A program made the position numbers and the translations under genes. A stretch of 64,000 nt of DNA. Origin: Rhodoluna limnophila (GTDB taxonomy: Bacteria > Actinomycetota > Actinomycetes > Actinomycetales > Microbacteriaceae). The notes under the pieces were generated by a model. The model made no database searches and was not told where the DNA came from. It saw only the letters and a list, made by a program, of their open reading frames with translations. Shown one piece after another: positions 1 through 8,336 of this stretch (positions are counted from its first letter, which is position 1; each line of letters opens with the position of its first letter). Location of the stretch: positions 62,001-126,000 of the forward strand of contig CAMCXL010000001.1 of assembly GCA_945883505.1 (NCBI GenBank). Reading direction: 5' to 3'.

Positions 1-70
1 TCCCAACCGAGGTCGCGCTCGGCCGATTGATGGTTATGGCTTGGTTTTGAGCCAATGGCGTGGAGGTCAT
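1..70 (-). CDS. ctaE: Cytochrome c oxidase subunit III, N-terminal fragment
   Basis: Only the first 23 codons lie in the window; the gene runs off the left edge. From the ATG at 68-70 the translation begins MTSTPLAQNQ and continues AITINRPSATSVG, which resembles the start of actinobacterial CtaE, where a short polar leader and a 'NRPN..SVGT' motif precede the first membrane helix. The family is the third core subunit of the aa3 oxidase. In Actinobacteria ctaE is usually divergent from trpD, as it is here, which supports the call. There is no Shine-Dalgarno, but TATCAT sits 6 nt before the ATG. Confidence 0.8.
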   Translation of the reverse strand, partial: MTSTPLAQNQAITINRPSATSVG

Positions 71-76
71 GAATTA

Positions 77-82
77 ATGATA
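77..82 (-). promoter_or_regulatory. Putative -10 of leaderless ctaE
   Basis: TATCAT on the minus strand, 6 nt before the ctaE ATG, with no Shine-Dalgarno. It fits the TANNNT-N6/7-RTG pattern seen at many starts here. No clear -35. Confidence 0.45.
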
Positions 83-154
83 ACCCGAGAATCCGCGTCA
101 TTTAGGCAATTTGACCTCGGTTCACTCATTTATTCATCACTAAGCTTGATGTTT

Positions 155-1219
155 ATGAAACCGCAAGTCAGCTGGCCAAGTATCCTCGCAAAACTCATCG
201 CGAAACAGGACCTTGATCGCTCGGAAGCAAACTGGGCCATGACACAAATCATGGCCGGCGATTCCAGCGACGCTGAAATCGCAGCATTTATGTTGGCATT
301 GAGATCCAAAGGTGAGACGGTTTCTGAGCTTGCTGGATTGGTCGACGTGATGCTCAAGCAGGCAGTTTTGTTAGAAACCGGAAACGATGCTCTAGACATC
401 GTTGGAACCGGAGGAGATTTAGTTGGGACTGTCAACGTTTCGAGCATGGCTTCGATCTTGGCATCGGCTGCCGGGGTTCCAGTTCTCAAGCATGGCTCCA
501 GATCGGCTTCTGGCAAGACCGGCTCCTCGGAGATGCTCGAGGTGCTCGGAATCAAATTAGATCTCTCGCCACAGCGAGTTGCCGAGGTGTTTCAAGAGAC
601 AGGAATTACGTTCTTTTTCGCACCGGTCTTTCATCCGGCCATGAGACACGTTGCTCCAATCAGAAAACAGCTCGGGGTCCCAACAACTTTTAACTTTTTG
701 GGACCGCTGGCAAACCCAGCCCAGCCGATCGCGACCGCGCTAGGGGTAGCAAACCCCCAAATTGCCCCTCTAATGGCAAAGGAGTTGGCCGAAAGGGGCC
801 GTTTCGGACTAGTTTTCCGAGGTGATGATGGCTTGGATGAGCTAACCACCACCACAACCAGTTCGACCTGGATGGTGACCCCGGAAGGGGTTCAGCAACA
901 ACAGCTCAATCCAGCTGATTTTGGCATCAAAACAGCCTCCAAGGAAGCCCTGCTGGGCGGAGATGCGAAGCAAAATGCACAAGTTGCAAGGGATCTATTC
1001 GCCGGAAACACCCAGAACCAGCTTGGTGCGGTCCGCGATATTGTAATTTTGAACGCCGCAGGGGGAGTGGTGGCCTATCGGGTGGCCAAGAACCCCCAGC
1101 TAAGCGGTTCCAGCCTCAAATCGCTCTTTGGCGCTGCCATCGAGCAGGTCACATCAGCTCTTGATTCCGGCGCTGCAGCCAGCAAGCTCGAGCAGTGGGT
1201 TAGCGCCTCTCAGAAATAG
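155..1219 (+). CDS. trpD: Anthranilate phosphoribosyltransferase
   Basis: Joins anthranilate to PRPP to give N-phosphoribosylanthranilate, the second step of tryptophan synthesis. The 354-residue product has the helical N-terminal domain, the phosphate-binding GTGGD motif in 'DIVGTGGDLVGTVNVSS', the 'KHGSRSASGKTGSSE' loop (KHGNR in most relatives) and a C-terminal 'EEL..T' type segment. The open frame extends upstream to 41, but that would overlap ctaE, and those residues do not look like TrpD. I chose ATG 155 (MKPQVSWPSI), with ATG 149 as the alternative. TAAGCT lies 8 nt before ATG 155. No other trp gene is nearby. Confidence 0.93.
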   Translation: MKPQVSWPSILAKLIAKQDLDRSEANWAMTQIMAGDSSDAEIAAFMLALRSKGETVSELAGLVDVMLKQAVLLETGNDALDIVGTGGDLVGTVNVSSMASILASAAGVPVLKHGSRSASGKTGSSEMLEVLGIKLDLSPQRVAEVFQETGITFFFAPVFHPAMRHVAPIRKQLGVPTTFNFLGPLANPAQPIATALGVANPQIAPLMAKELAERGRFGLVFRGDDGLDELTTTTTSSTWMVTPEGVQQQQLNPADFGIKTASKEALLGGDAKQNAQVARDLFAGNTQNQLGAVRDIVILNAAGGVVAYRVAKNPQLSGSSLKSLFGAAIEQVTSALDSGAAASKLEQWVSASQK

Positions 1220-1243
1220 CAAACTGCCAGCCCGAAGGGGAAG

Positions 1244-1258
1244 TGGGCGTAAAGCCCA
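1244..1258 (+). terminator. Weak hairpin after trpD
   Basis: TGGGC-GTAAA-GCCCA, a 5-bp perfect stem 24 nt after the trpD stop, followed by GAAATTT rather than a clean T tract. A marginal intrinsic terminator at best. Confidence 0.3.
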
Positions 1259-1306
1259 GAAATTTACAACTTGACATAATGCAAATTATCGGCACAAGGA
1301 ACTTGG

Positions 1307-1702
1307 CTAACCCAGGCCAACCAGAAGTTCAGCAAGCCCCGGCGGCCCCACGGTCTCCCCAGAATCAATTAGCTTGCATGGGTTCCACCATTGAACATCC
1401 AAGATGTCTCGATGTTCTTCGGGAGTCCAGAGCGATCTGCTGATCACAAATTCCTCTCGAACTTGTAGTTTGAAAATATGAGCCACCCCGGTCTCGTAAT
1501 CACCGGATCTCCATTCCTGACGAAATTCAATTTCGGCAATCTTGACCCCAAAATCAGCCGACTGCACAACCAACCCAGTCTCCTCAAGCAGTTCTCTCGC
1601 AGCTGCTACCGCCAGGTCCTCACCTGGCTCAATACCGCCTCCAGGGCTTACCCAGCGCGGCTCTAGGCCGCTTTCTGGGCTCCAGTGGGAAAACATCAGC
1701 AA
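1307..1702 (-). CDS. NUDIX hydrolase, start uncertain
   Basis: The NUDIX box is intact: GGGIEPGEDLAVAAARELLEETG follows the G-x5-E-x7-REUxEExGU pattern, split here as 'GGGIEPGEDLAVAAAR' and 'ELLEETGL'. Family members hydrolyse nucleoside diphosphates linked to another moiety; the substrate cannot be read. The start is a problem. Family-like sequence (ARIALQADSGRFLLMFSHW) continues upstream of the only usable codons, TTG 1702 and ATG 1696, as far as an in-frame TGA at 1757-1759, with no ATG, GTG or TTG between. TTG 1702 removes the first beta strand. It lies downstream of yczE on the same strand, so it may be cotranscribed. A non-canonical start or a damaged 5' end are both possible. Confidence 0.7.
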   Translation of the reverse strand: MLMFSHWSPESGLEPRWVSPGGGIEPGEDLAVAAARELLEETGLVVQSADFGVKIAEIEFRQEWRSGDYETGVAHIFKLQVREEFVISRSLWTPEEHRDILDVQWWNPCKLIDSGETVGPPGLAELLVGLG

Positions 1703-1771
1703 GAAGCGTCCCGAGTCAGCCTGGAGGGCGATTCGGGCGGTTTCGCGGTGTCTCTCTCAGGCCCAAAACCG

Positions 1772-2374
1772 CTAATCCTTAGGGATTTTGAAGAACTTCA
1801 GGGACAGTTGGACCAGATAGCCAATACTCAGGGCAAAAATGAGGGTTCCTTCCCGCACCTGTCCACCCATGAGCCATCCAACAGTCAAAACCGTTCCCTC
1901 GTAGCCGGTTCGAACCAGCCAAAAAGGCTTATCTAAGGCGTTAGCCGTCCCCTGCATCAAGCCATCCCTTGGGCCAGAACCAAGCTGAGAGCTGATGTAT
2001 AGGCCGGTGGCAATGGCAACGATTACTACCCCGATTAGGAACATTAGAAGCTGCTGCCAATAAATCGTGAGATCCGGAAGAAGAAGGAGCCAAAAGTCAG
2101 CAAAAAGACCAATCAAGATTGCATTGGCTACCGTTCCAATGCCGGGCTTCACCTTCAGAGGTATCCAGGCCAGCAAAACCAAGGCGCTAACCACAACCGT
2201 TGAGACTCCAAAGCTCAGGCCGGTCTGAATCGAGATTCCTTGAGCAAAGACATCCCAGGGAGCAATTCCGAGGCTGGCCTGAACGGTTAGTGCAACGCCA
2301 AGTCCGTAGATGAACAGTCCGAAAACCAGAATTACAAGTCGAATTGGCAGACTACGGTTGGTTTCAGGGAGCAC
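1772..2374 (-). CDS. YczE/YitT-type integral membrane protein
   Basis: A 200-residue hydrophobic protein with about five or six membrane segments and the pattern 'FGLFIYGLGVALTVQASLGIAPWDVFAQGIS' (shown in parts: GLGVALTVQ, ASLGIAPWDV) and 'SQLGSGPRDGLMQG', both typical of the YczE/YyaS family. Function in the family is not established; transport has been suggested. TTG 2377 and GTG 2374 are the only start options. I prefer GTG 2374 because TAGTCT lies 6 nt before it. The gene begins inside or against the divergent glycerophosphodiesterase gene, so its promoter must lie in that coding sequence. Confidence 0.75.
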   Translation of the reverse strand: MLPETNRSLPIRLVILVFGLFIYGLGVALTVQASLGIAPWDVFAQGISIQTGLSFGVSTVVVSALVLLAWIPLKVKPGIGTVANAILIGLFADFWLLLLPDLTIYWQQLLMFLIGVVIVAIATGLYISSQLGSGPRDGLMQGTANALDKPFWLVRTGYEGTVLTVGWLMGGQVREGTLIFALSIGYLVQLSLKFFKIPKD

Positions 2375-2376
2375 CA

Positions 2377-3153
2377 ATGAAGACTACTGGCTATTTAGGC
2401 AATCACCCTGAGTCCAGGCCGCGCATTTTCGCTCACCGAGGACTTACCTTCTCTGGCAACACCGAAGTTGCTGACGAGAACACCCTGAAAGCTTTTGAGC
2501 TTGCCCTAGCGGCGGGCGCCGACTACTTAGAATCCGACATTCAGGTCACATCTGATCAGGTACCGGTGTTGTTTCACGATCGAGACCTAAAGAGACTGCT
2601 TGGCCGAAAGACGAAAATTTCTGAACTTTCTTGGGCTGAGGTTCAAAGCATCAGACTCCCCCTGCAAGGACAAATTCCAACCCTGAAGCGGGCGCTTGAG
2701 CTTTTTCCGCAGGCAAAGTTCAACTTAGACATCAAAACTCCGCAAGCAGAAACAGTAGGGATAAAAACCATCTCGGAATTGGGTGCTTCGGACCGAGTTC
2801 TGGTATCAAGTTTTAGTGAGCGTTCTAGGAAAAGGGCGCTCGCAAACAGCAGCACTTCGCTAGCCACCTCGGCTGGAAGCTCAAAAGTTTTGGCAAGTTA
2901 TCTGCTGGCTAGAGCAAAAAGCATCAGAAACTTGCAAAACCAACTAATCGGTATTGATGCTCTGCAAATCCCAACCGAGCGTTATGGCATTGACTTCACT
3001 CACCCAAAATTTCTCGAGCAGATCCTGCCGCTCGGGGTTGAGATTCACTATTGGACCATAAACGACCCAATTCAAATGCAGGAGCTCTTTGGACTTGGGG
3101 CTCACGGGATTGTGACCGATCGAACCGATCTGGCAATAAAAGCTTTTAGCTGA
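2377..3153 (+). CDS. Glycerophosphodiester phosphodiesterase
   Basis: Cleaves glycerophosphodiesters to glycerol-3-phosphate and an alcohol. The 258-residue product has the GDPD signature: HRG at residues 20-22, E34-N-T, E52-x-D54 (metal ligands) in 'GADYLESDIQ', and H67-D after 'PVLFH'. The C-terminal 'WTINDPIQMQELFGLGAHGIVTDRTDL' segment closes the TIM barrel. ATG 2377 was chosen over an upstream in-frame start at 2344 because AGGGAG lies 5 nt before it. No signal peptide is visible, so it is probably cytoplasmic. Confidence 0.9.
   Translation: MKTTGYLGNHPESRPRIFAHRGLTFSGNTEVADENTLKAFELALAAGADYLESDIQVTSDQVPVLFHDRDLKRLLGRKTKISELSWAEVQSIRLPLQGQIPTLKRALELFPQAKFNLDIKTPQAETVGIKTISELGASDRVLVSSFSERSRKRALANSSTSLATSAGSSKVLASYLLARAKSIRNLQNQLIGIDALQIPTERYGIDFTHPKFLEQILPLGVEIHYWTINDPIQMQELFGLGAHGIVTDRTDLAIKAFS
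2381..2386 (-). promoter_or_regulatory. Putative -10 of leaderless yczE-like gene
   Basis: TAGTCT on the minus strand, 6 nt before GTG 2374. It lies inside the second and third codons of the opposing phosphodiesterase gene. Confidence 0.45.
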
Positions 3154-3255
3154 GACTTTTCTGTGAAACACGCTCCAGCAGGATGATTCACTGTTCCGTA
3201 CTGGTTCTATTCAGTGTTGGCAAGTAGCCACCAAAAACTTGAACCAGGAGAAATC

Positions 3256-3618
3256 ATGGCCCAGCAAACAATGCGCGGTATCAGGCTTGGAGCACAATCT
3301 CTCGAATCCGAAGTGGGAGTTAGCTACTCCCCCAGGACCAAGCACAGCTACCAGTGCCCAAACGGACACGTCAGTGAAATAGTTTTTGCCCAAGATGCCG
3401 AGCTTCCAAATTCCTGGCAGTGCAAGTCCTGCAAACAGCAGGCTCAGCTGCTAACCGATGGAAAGCTAATCAAGCTGGACATCGAAGATCTAAAGACACC
3501 TCGCTCACATTGGGAGATGCTTCAGGAAAGACGCTCCAAAGAAGAGCTCGAAGAGATTCTCAAAGAGCGAATCTCTTATATCCGAGCACGGCGCAAGGCT
3601 GGAAAAGCCGACGTCTAA
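3256..3618 (+). CDS. rbpA: RNA polymerase-binding protein RbpA (canonical copy)
   Basis: Actinobacterial transcription activator that binds RNA polymerase and group 1/2 sigma factors and stabilises the open complex. The 120-residue product has the N-terminal 'RGIRLGAQS' tail, a core domain with possible zinc ligands C34, H38, C56 and C59, a basic linker, and the C-terminal sigma-interaction helices 'HWEMLQERRSKEELEEILKERISYIRARR'. ATG 3256 has AGGAG just upstream; a longer in-frame start at 3214 is not needed. It ends in a shared CTAA stop with ppm, matching the known rbpA/ppm1 neighbourhood. A second, tailed paralog lies at 47971. Confidence 0.93.
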   Translation: MAQQTMRGIRLGAQSLESEVGVSYSPRTKHSYQCPNGHVSEIVFAQDAELPNSWQCKSCKQQAQLLTDGKLIKLDIEDLKTPRSHWEMLQERRSKEELEEILKERISYIRARRKAGKADV

Positions 3619-4319
3619 CTAAAGATTCTTTTTAGTCCCCAGAAAGTGACCTTGGTCAGTGCCTCCAGCACTATGCCCAGGGTCATTTTTGATTTGCCAT
3701 TAATTCGCTCGACGAAGGTAATTGGCCGCTCTGAAACTACTCCGAGTTCAGATGCCCGAAAAGCAAGTTCAACTTGAAACGAATAGCCGTGTGAAGAAAC
3801 TTGTTTGGCGACCAATTGTTTTAGGAAACTTGCCCGATAGACCCGGAATCCAGAAGTCATGTCAAAAATCTTGGTGCCCAACAGAAACCTTGCGTAGCTA
3901 TTTCCAAACCTGGAAACAAATCTTCGAAGCGCAGGCCAGTTTTGCACCTGTCCCCCAGCTATCCACCTAGAGCCGATCACTAAATCCGCATTCTTCGAAG
4001 CCTCCAGTAAAGCCCCTAGGTCGCTGGCCAGATGTGAGCCGTCGGCATCCATCTCAACAATAAGCTCGAAACCTTTTTCAAAGCCCCATTCGAATCCGGC
4101 TAGGTAGGCAAGTCCTAGCCCCTTCTTTTGATCACGATGCAGCAGTGAGACCCGAGGTTCACGCGCTACTATTTCTGAAACTATGCGGTGAGTTCCGTCC
4201 GGTGAATTGTCATCGACTACGAGAATTGAAACAGCTGGCTGTTCGCCACGCACTGCTTGAATCGTCGAAGCTATCTGCTGAGCCTCGTTATAGGTCGGGA
4301 TAACAATTAAGGTCTTCAA
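3615..4319 (-). CDS. ppm1: Polyprenol monophosphomannose synthase
   Basis: A GT2 glycosyltransferase that moves mannose from GDP-mannose to polyprenyl phosphate for envelope lipoglycans. The 234-residue product shows 'VIPTYNEAQQI', 'VVDDNSPDGT', the metal-binding 'EMDADGSH' and 'MTSGFRVYRA', the DPM-synthase pattern without C-terminal membrane anchors. TTG start at 4319 overlaps the lnt stop (TTGA), so the two are translationally coupled. In Mycobacterium tuberculosis these two domains are one fused protein; here they are separate frames in the same order. Confidence 0.9.
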   Translation of the reverse strand: MKTLIVIPTYNEAQQIASTIQAVRGEQPAVSILVVDDNSPDGTHRIVSEIVAREPRVSLLHRDQKKGLGLAYLAGFEWGFEKGFELIVEMDADGSHLASDLGALLEASKNADLVIGSRWIAGGQVQNWPALRRFVSRFGNSYARFLLGTKIFDMTSGFRVYRASFLKQLVAKQVSSHGYSFQVELAFRASELGVVSERPITFVERINGKSKMTLGIVLEALTKVTFWGLKRIFS

Positions 4320-5869
4320 ATAAGGTCTTGCTTCTTCAAGGTTCTTGAGCGGCCAAAACTAAGAGCTGCAGCCAGCAGTGCGAGGGCGAGAATGTTCACG
4401 CTTAGGTCAAAGGCCTCACCAATGGCCATGGCTGGTGTTATGGAGGTTCTAAGGGGCAGAGTTTTCACCATGACACCTGGCTCAAAAATCGGCAACTCAT
4501 CAACGATTTGCCCGTTAGGCAAAAAGATCAGTGAAACTCCAACCGTTGAGATATTTACGATTGTGCGGCCAGTCTCAATCGCCCTAAGCCTTGCAAGGGC
4601 TGCCTGCTGAAAGGTTTCGTCGCTTCTTCCAAAATCGGCGTTGTTGGTCTGAGACAAGATGATCTCGGCACCGTCTGCAACTAGCTCTCGACCGATGTCA
4701 TCGATGGCAATTTCGAAGCAGATCAATACACCGAGATTCTTACCCGCAAACTCAAAAATCCCGTCTCTGGTTCCAAAGGCGTAGCCTCTTGAAATCAGGC
4801 CAATTAAATCCGGTGCTAACGGATACCAGAAATCTCGGTCGGGAACGTACTCCGCGAATGGCACAGGACGCTTCTTGTCGTACTGGTCAACTTGGCCCAC
4901 GCCGGGCGCGAAGTAAAGCGAACTGTTGAATACCTCATCGCCGGATTCAGTAATGGCTCCAAAAATCAGCGGCACTTGGTACTTCTCAACAACTGCATCA
5001 ACTTGGAGTTTGGCCAGGCTGTTGGTTTGTGGGTTTAGGTCTGAGGCATTCTCCGGCCAAACAATGAAGTCAATTTCTTGTCTTTTAGGGTGATCAGAAA
5101 GCAGTTCGGTTGCTTCCAAATGATTGCGAAGGAAAGTGCCGCGCTCGGCATTGGAAAAAAGACCGGCGTTAGCGTTGCCCTGAACTGCCGCTACCGTCAC
5201 CTCACCACTTTGAGCTTGACTTGGGACAACGAACAGGGCGGCCAGAGCCAAAATCGCCAAAGTAGCAGCCAGGGATGGTATGTGTGTACCAAAACTGGCA
5301 AGACCAGATCTAGAGTATTCAAGCAAAGCCACGGTCATGAAAACCGAAAGAAAAGTCAGGCCCGAGATACCCACGAAGTAAACCAGCTGAGACAAGAAAC
5401 TGTCAGAAAGAGCCTGCGACACTCTCGACCAAGGAAAACCCCCATATGGAATGTTGATCGATACCCATTCCCTTGCGGTCCAAATTATTGCAATCGATAA
5501 AGCAATCAAGAAAGAACCAAAGCGGCCTCCAAGTTTTTGCTCCAGAAAACTCCAAACCAGAGCAATAACTCCAGCGCCCACTGCAAAGATCAACGACTCC
5601 AGAACCGAAAGTGCAATCAGTGGGACCGGTCCCAGATACTGACTTATCCAATCCACCTGACTGACGTATAGCGACATGCCCGATAGAAAGCCAACGCCGG
5701 TTGCAGCAAAGAACCTAAGCCCGCGAACAGCAAGCAATATCATCGCAACCGCAACAAAGATTAGCGGCCAGATATTTTCTCTTGGCATGGCAAGTGATGA
5801 AACGAACCCACCACCGACTCCTAGCGGAATACGCCAGAGTAATCCCACGGAGGCCCTGGTTGTTGTCAT
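4316..5869 (-). CDS. lnt: Apolipoprotein N-acyltransferase
   Basis: Adds the third acyl chain to the N-terminal cysteine of lipoproteins at the membrane. The 517-residue product has several N-terminal membrane helices, a nitrilase-like domain and a last C-terminal helix. The catalytic triad is visible: E273 in 'IVWPEN', K332 (or K333) in 'YDKKRPVPFAEY', C384 in 'GVLICFE'. No Shine-Dalgarno; TAGGCT lies 6 nt before the ATG, overlapping the helY stop. A lipoprotein substrate is encoded nearby (FKBP at 11566). Coupled to ppm1 downstream. Confidence 0.92.
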   Translation of the reverse strand: MTTTRASVGLLWRIPLGVGGGFVSSLAMPRENIWPLIFVAVAMILLAVRGLRFFAATGVGFLSGMSLYVSQVDWISQYLGPVPLIALSVLESLIFAVGAGVIALVWSFLEQKLGGRFGSFLIALSIAIIWTAREWVSINIPYGGFPWSRVSQALSDSFLSQLVYFVGISGLTFLSVFMTVALLEYSRSGLASFGTHIPSLAATLAILALAALFVVPSQAQSGEVTVAAVQGNANAGLFSNAERGTFLRNHLEATELLSDHPKRQEIDFIVWPENASDLNPQTNSLAKLQVDAVVEKYQVPLIFGAITESGDEVFNSSLYFAPGVGQVDQYDKKRPVPFAEYVPDRDFWYPLAPDLIGLISRGYAFGTRDGIFEFAGKNLGVLICFEIAIDDIGRELVADGAEIILSQTNNADFGRSDETFQQAALARLRAIETGRTIVNISTVGVSLIFLPNGQIVDELPIFEPGVMVKTLPLRTSITPAMAIGEAFDLSVNILALALLAAALSFGRSRTLKKQDLI

Positions 5870-5875
5870 AGTTCT

Positions 5876-5881
5876 AGCCTA
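5876..5881 (-). promoter_or_regulatory. Putative -10 of leaderless lnt
   Basis: TAGGCT, 6 nt before the lnt ATG; its TAG is also the helY stop codon. Confidence 0.45.
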
Positions 5882-8329
5882 GGCATAGTAAGAGTAGGCG
5901 ACGATGCCGTGCTTGACCTTGTCTACTGCATCTCGAGCCTTTGAAGCCATCAGTCCATCGCTTGCCTTAGCCAGTTGCTCAAGGAGGTCAATAATCTGTT
6001 TGCACCAACGAATAAAGTCCCCAGGCAATAAATCAGCCGAGTCCAAAACCAGATCCAGCTTTGCTCCAGTGGCCCATCGATATATTGGATAGCTAAGGTC
6101 GAGCTCTAACTTTGAAGAGCGCTGAAGTTTGTGTTTTTTCGATAACGCCTCCAAATCCTCCCAAAGCTCTTGAGTCTTGGCAAAGCTCTGCTGGAAATTA
6201 CCCTTCGGGGTTCTAGGCTCGAAGTTCTCATCATCTCGTCTTGGTTCATAAACAAGTGCTGCGGCCATAGCAGCAAGCCCTGGTGCGTCGAGGTTCTCCC
6301 AAATCTTTAGACGAAGCGCTTCAGCTACCAACAGGTCTCGTTCACCATAAATGCGTGCCAGCATCTTTCCAGAATCGGTGACATGCAAATCTTCATCTTC
6401 TTGATCGGTTAGGTAGTCCAGCTCGATAAGAAGCGAACAGATCTTGTCGAAGGTTGAGGCCACCAGGTTCGTTCTACCCTCAATCTGATCAATGATTGCC
6501 TGAGTCTCCCGATGCAGCTGCCACCAGCGTTCTGCCCATCTGGAATGCGCTTCACGGTGTGAGCAGAGGTGACACGGGTGAGTTTTCATTCTCACCTTGA
6601 GCTCTGCGAGCTTTCGCTCATGCTCGCTCCTACCCTTGGTCTGTCTTATGTCCTTACCGCGCTCTTGCCTAGTTCGTCCCGAAGACAGCAACTTCTCGGT
6701 GTCCGATAGCTCTCTTCTGATACTGGAGTAGGCAAAAAAGTCCCCAAGGTGACACTCCATCGATTTGGCATATCCATCCAGCGAGATCTGCTTCTCCCGG
6801 ATTCCCTTTGCAAGACCAACTACCGAACGATCGGCCTGGAACTGCGCGAAGGAAGTTTCGAGTACCTCTCTAGCGCGCCTTCTTCCAAAGGCTTCGATCA
6901 AGTTCACCGCCATGTTGGCGGTTGGTTTGAATGGACTAATCAATGGATAACTTCTCTTGCTCGCAAGCCCTGCAACGCTAGCCGGGTCTAGGTTTCCTGA
7001 CCACTGAATAACCGAGTGCCCGAGGGTATCGATGCCGCGCCTTCCGGCACGGCCGGTTAGCTGGGTGTACTCCCCTGGGGTTATCTGAACCCTGGATTCA
7101 CCGTTGAACTTATCCAGCCGCTCCAAAACAACCGTTCGAGCCGGCATGTTGATTCCAAGAGCTAGGGTTTCGGTTGCAAACACCACGCGAACCAGTTTTC
7201 TAAGAAAAAGCTCCTCGACTACCTCTTTGAAGGCTGGAAGCATTCCAGCGTGGTGGGCAGCTACCCCTCGCTCCAATCCACTTAGCCATTCAAAATAGCC
7301 GAGGGTTGCAAGATCTTCGTCGGCAATTGAGGCCGTCTTTTCTTCCACGAAGTAGCGAATCTCGGCCTGTTCTTCTTTGGTTGTGAGGCGAACCCCCCAC
7401 TGATGACATGCTCTAACGGCTGCGTCACAGCCCACTCTCGAGAATATGAAGAAGATTGCTGGCAAAAGATCGTTATCTTCCAAGATCTCAACAACTTCGG
7501 GTTTTGAAACCTTTGGAATCCTAGAAAATCGCTTGTCAAGTTCACCACGTGGCTTCTTCCCCTTGGTGTATTTACCAAGAGGAATTCGAAGCTTGGCCGA
7601 GTGCTTCTGAACAAGGTCTGCATTTACTCTTTGGTTTTTAGAACCGGGGGCGAATAGCTCCATGAGCTCATCTCCAAATAGCACGTGCTGATCCAGTGGA
7701 ACCGGCCGTATTTCTGACACCACAATCTCAGTGTCACCGCGAACCTCCTCGAGCCAGGCACCAAACTCCTCCGCGTTGGAGACAGTTGCACTAAGCGAAA
7801 CTAGCTTCACGTCCTTTGGTAGGTGGAGAATCACTTCTTCCCAAACTGCTCCTCGGAATCGGTCGGCTAGGTAGTGAACCTCGTCCATCACCACGTAACC
7901 CAGTTCGATAAGCGAGTCGGAGTTGGCGTAGATCATATTGCGTAAAACTTCGGTGGTCATAACAACAATCTGAGCATCCGAGTTTGTGTTGGTATCCCCG
8001 GTTAGAAGCCCCACCCGCTCGGCTCCGTATCTTGACACCAGCTCAGCAAACTTTTGATTGCTCAGGGCCTTAATTGGAGTTGTGTAGAAAACTTTTTGGT
8101 TTTTCTCCAGGGCAAGATGGATGGCAAATTCACCAACTATTGTCTTTCCAGCACCGGTAGGAGCTGCAACCAGAACACCCTTACCCTTGGCTAGCGCGTG
8201 ACAGGCCTGCTCTTGAAATGGGTCGAGAGAGAACTCCAGCAGCTCAAGAAACGAGTTGTAGCTTGGTGCAGTCTGCTTGATCTTGGCTCTGGCGTACTTC
8301 TCAGCCGCGCTGAGCTGCTCTTGTTCCAC
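5879..8329 (-). CDS. helY: Ski2-like DEAD/DEAH-box helicase HelY
   Basis: A superfamily 2 helicase of the actinobacterial HelY group, 816 residues, somewhat shorter than mycobacterial HelY. Walker A 'APTGAGKT' at about residues 55-62, DEVH box in 'VVMDEVHYLADRF', 'SATVSNAEEF' motif III, and the C-terminal helicase half with 'ATETLALGINMPARTVV' and 'QLTGRAGRRGID'. An HCxxC-like cluster (CHLCSH) sits mid-protein, followed by the DSHCT-type C-terminal domain. RNA unwinding or turnover is the likely role. GTG start 7 bp after tatC, so cotranscribed with tat and pafBC as in other Actinobacteria. Confidence 0.92.
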   Translation of the reverse strand: MEQEQLSAAEKYARAKIKQTAPSYNSFLELLEFSLDPFQEQACHALAKGKGVLVAAPTGAGKTIVGEFAIHLALEKNQKVFYTTPIKALSNQKFAELVSRYGAERVGLLTGDTNTNSDAQIVVMTTEVLRNMIYANSDSLIELGYVVMDEVHYLADRFRGAVWEEVILHLPKDVKLVSLSATVSNAEEFGAWLEEVRGDTEIVVSEIRPVPLDQHVLFGDELMELFAPGSKNQRVNADLVQKHSAKLRIPLGKYTKGKKPRGELDKRFSRIPKVSKPEVVEILEDNDLLPAIFFIFSRVGCDAAVRACHQWGVRLTTKEEQAEIRYFVEEKTASIADEDLATLGYFEWLSGLERGVAAHHAGMLPAFKEVVEELFLRKLVRVVFATETLALGINMPARTVVLERLDKFNGESRVQITPGEYTQLTGRAGRRGIDTLGHSVIQWSGNLDPASVAGLASKRSYPLISPFKPTANMAVNLIEAFGRRRAREVLETSFAQFQADRSVVGLAKGIREKQISLDGYAKSMECHLGDFFAYSSIRRELSDTEKLLSSGRTRQERGKDIRQTKGRSEHERKLAELKVRMKTHPCHLCSHREAHSRWAERWWQLHRETQAIIDQIEGRTNLVASTFDKICSLLIELDYLTDQEDEDLHVTDSGKMLARIYGERDLLVAEALRLKIWENLDAPGLAAMAAALVYEPRRDDENFEPRTPKGNFQQSFAKTQELWEDLEALSKKHKLQRSSKLELDLSYPIYRWATGAKLDLVLDSADLLPGDFIRWCKQIIDLLEQLAKASDGLMASKARDAVDKVKHGIVAYSYYA

Positions 8330-8336
8330 TTTCTGG

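Noticed and set aside
111-136. TTGACC as a -35 for trpD
   Set aside because: No good -10 at 16-18 bp; TAAGCT near the start is too far away.
1271-1289. Perfect TTGACA (1271-1276) and palindrome ATAAT-GCAA-ATTAT (1276-1289) after trpD
   Set aside because: No matching -10 at proper spacing and no plus-strand gene follows; probably AT-rich convergent spacer.
5078-5500. 140-codon plus-strand open frame
   Set aside because: Antisense to lnt, whose catalytic motifs lie on the minus strand.
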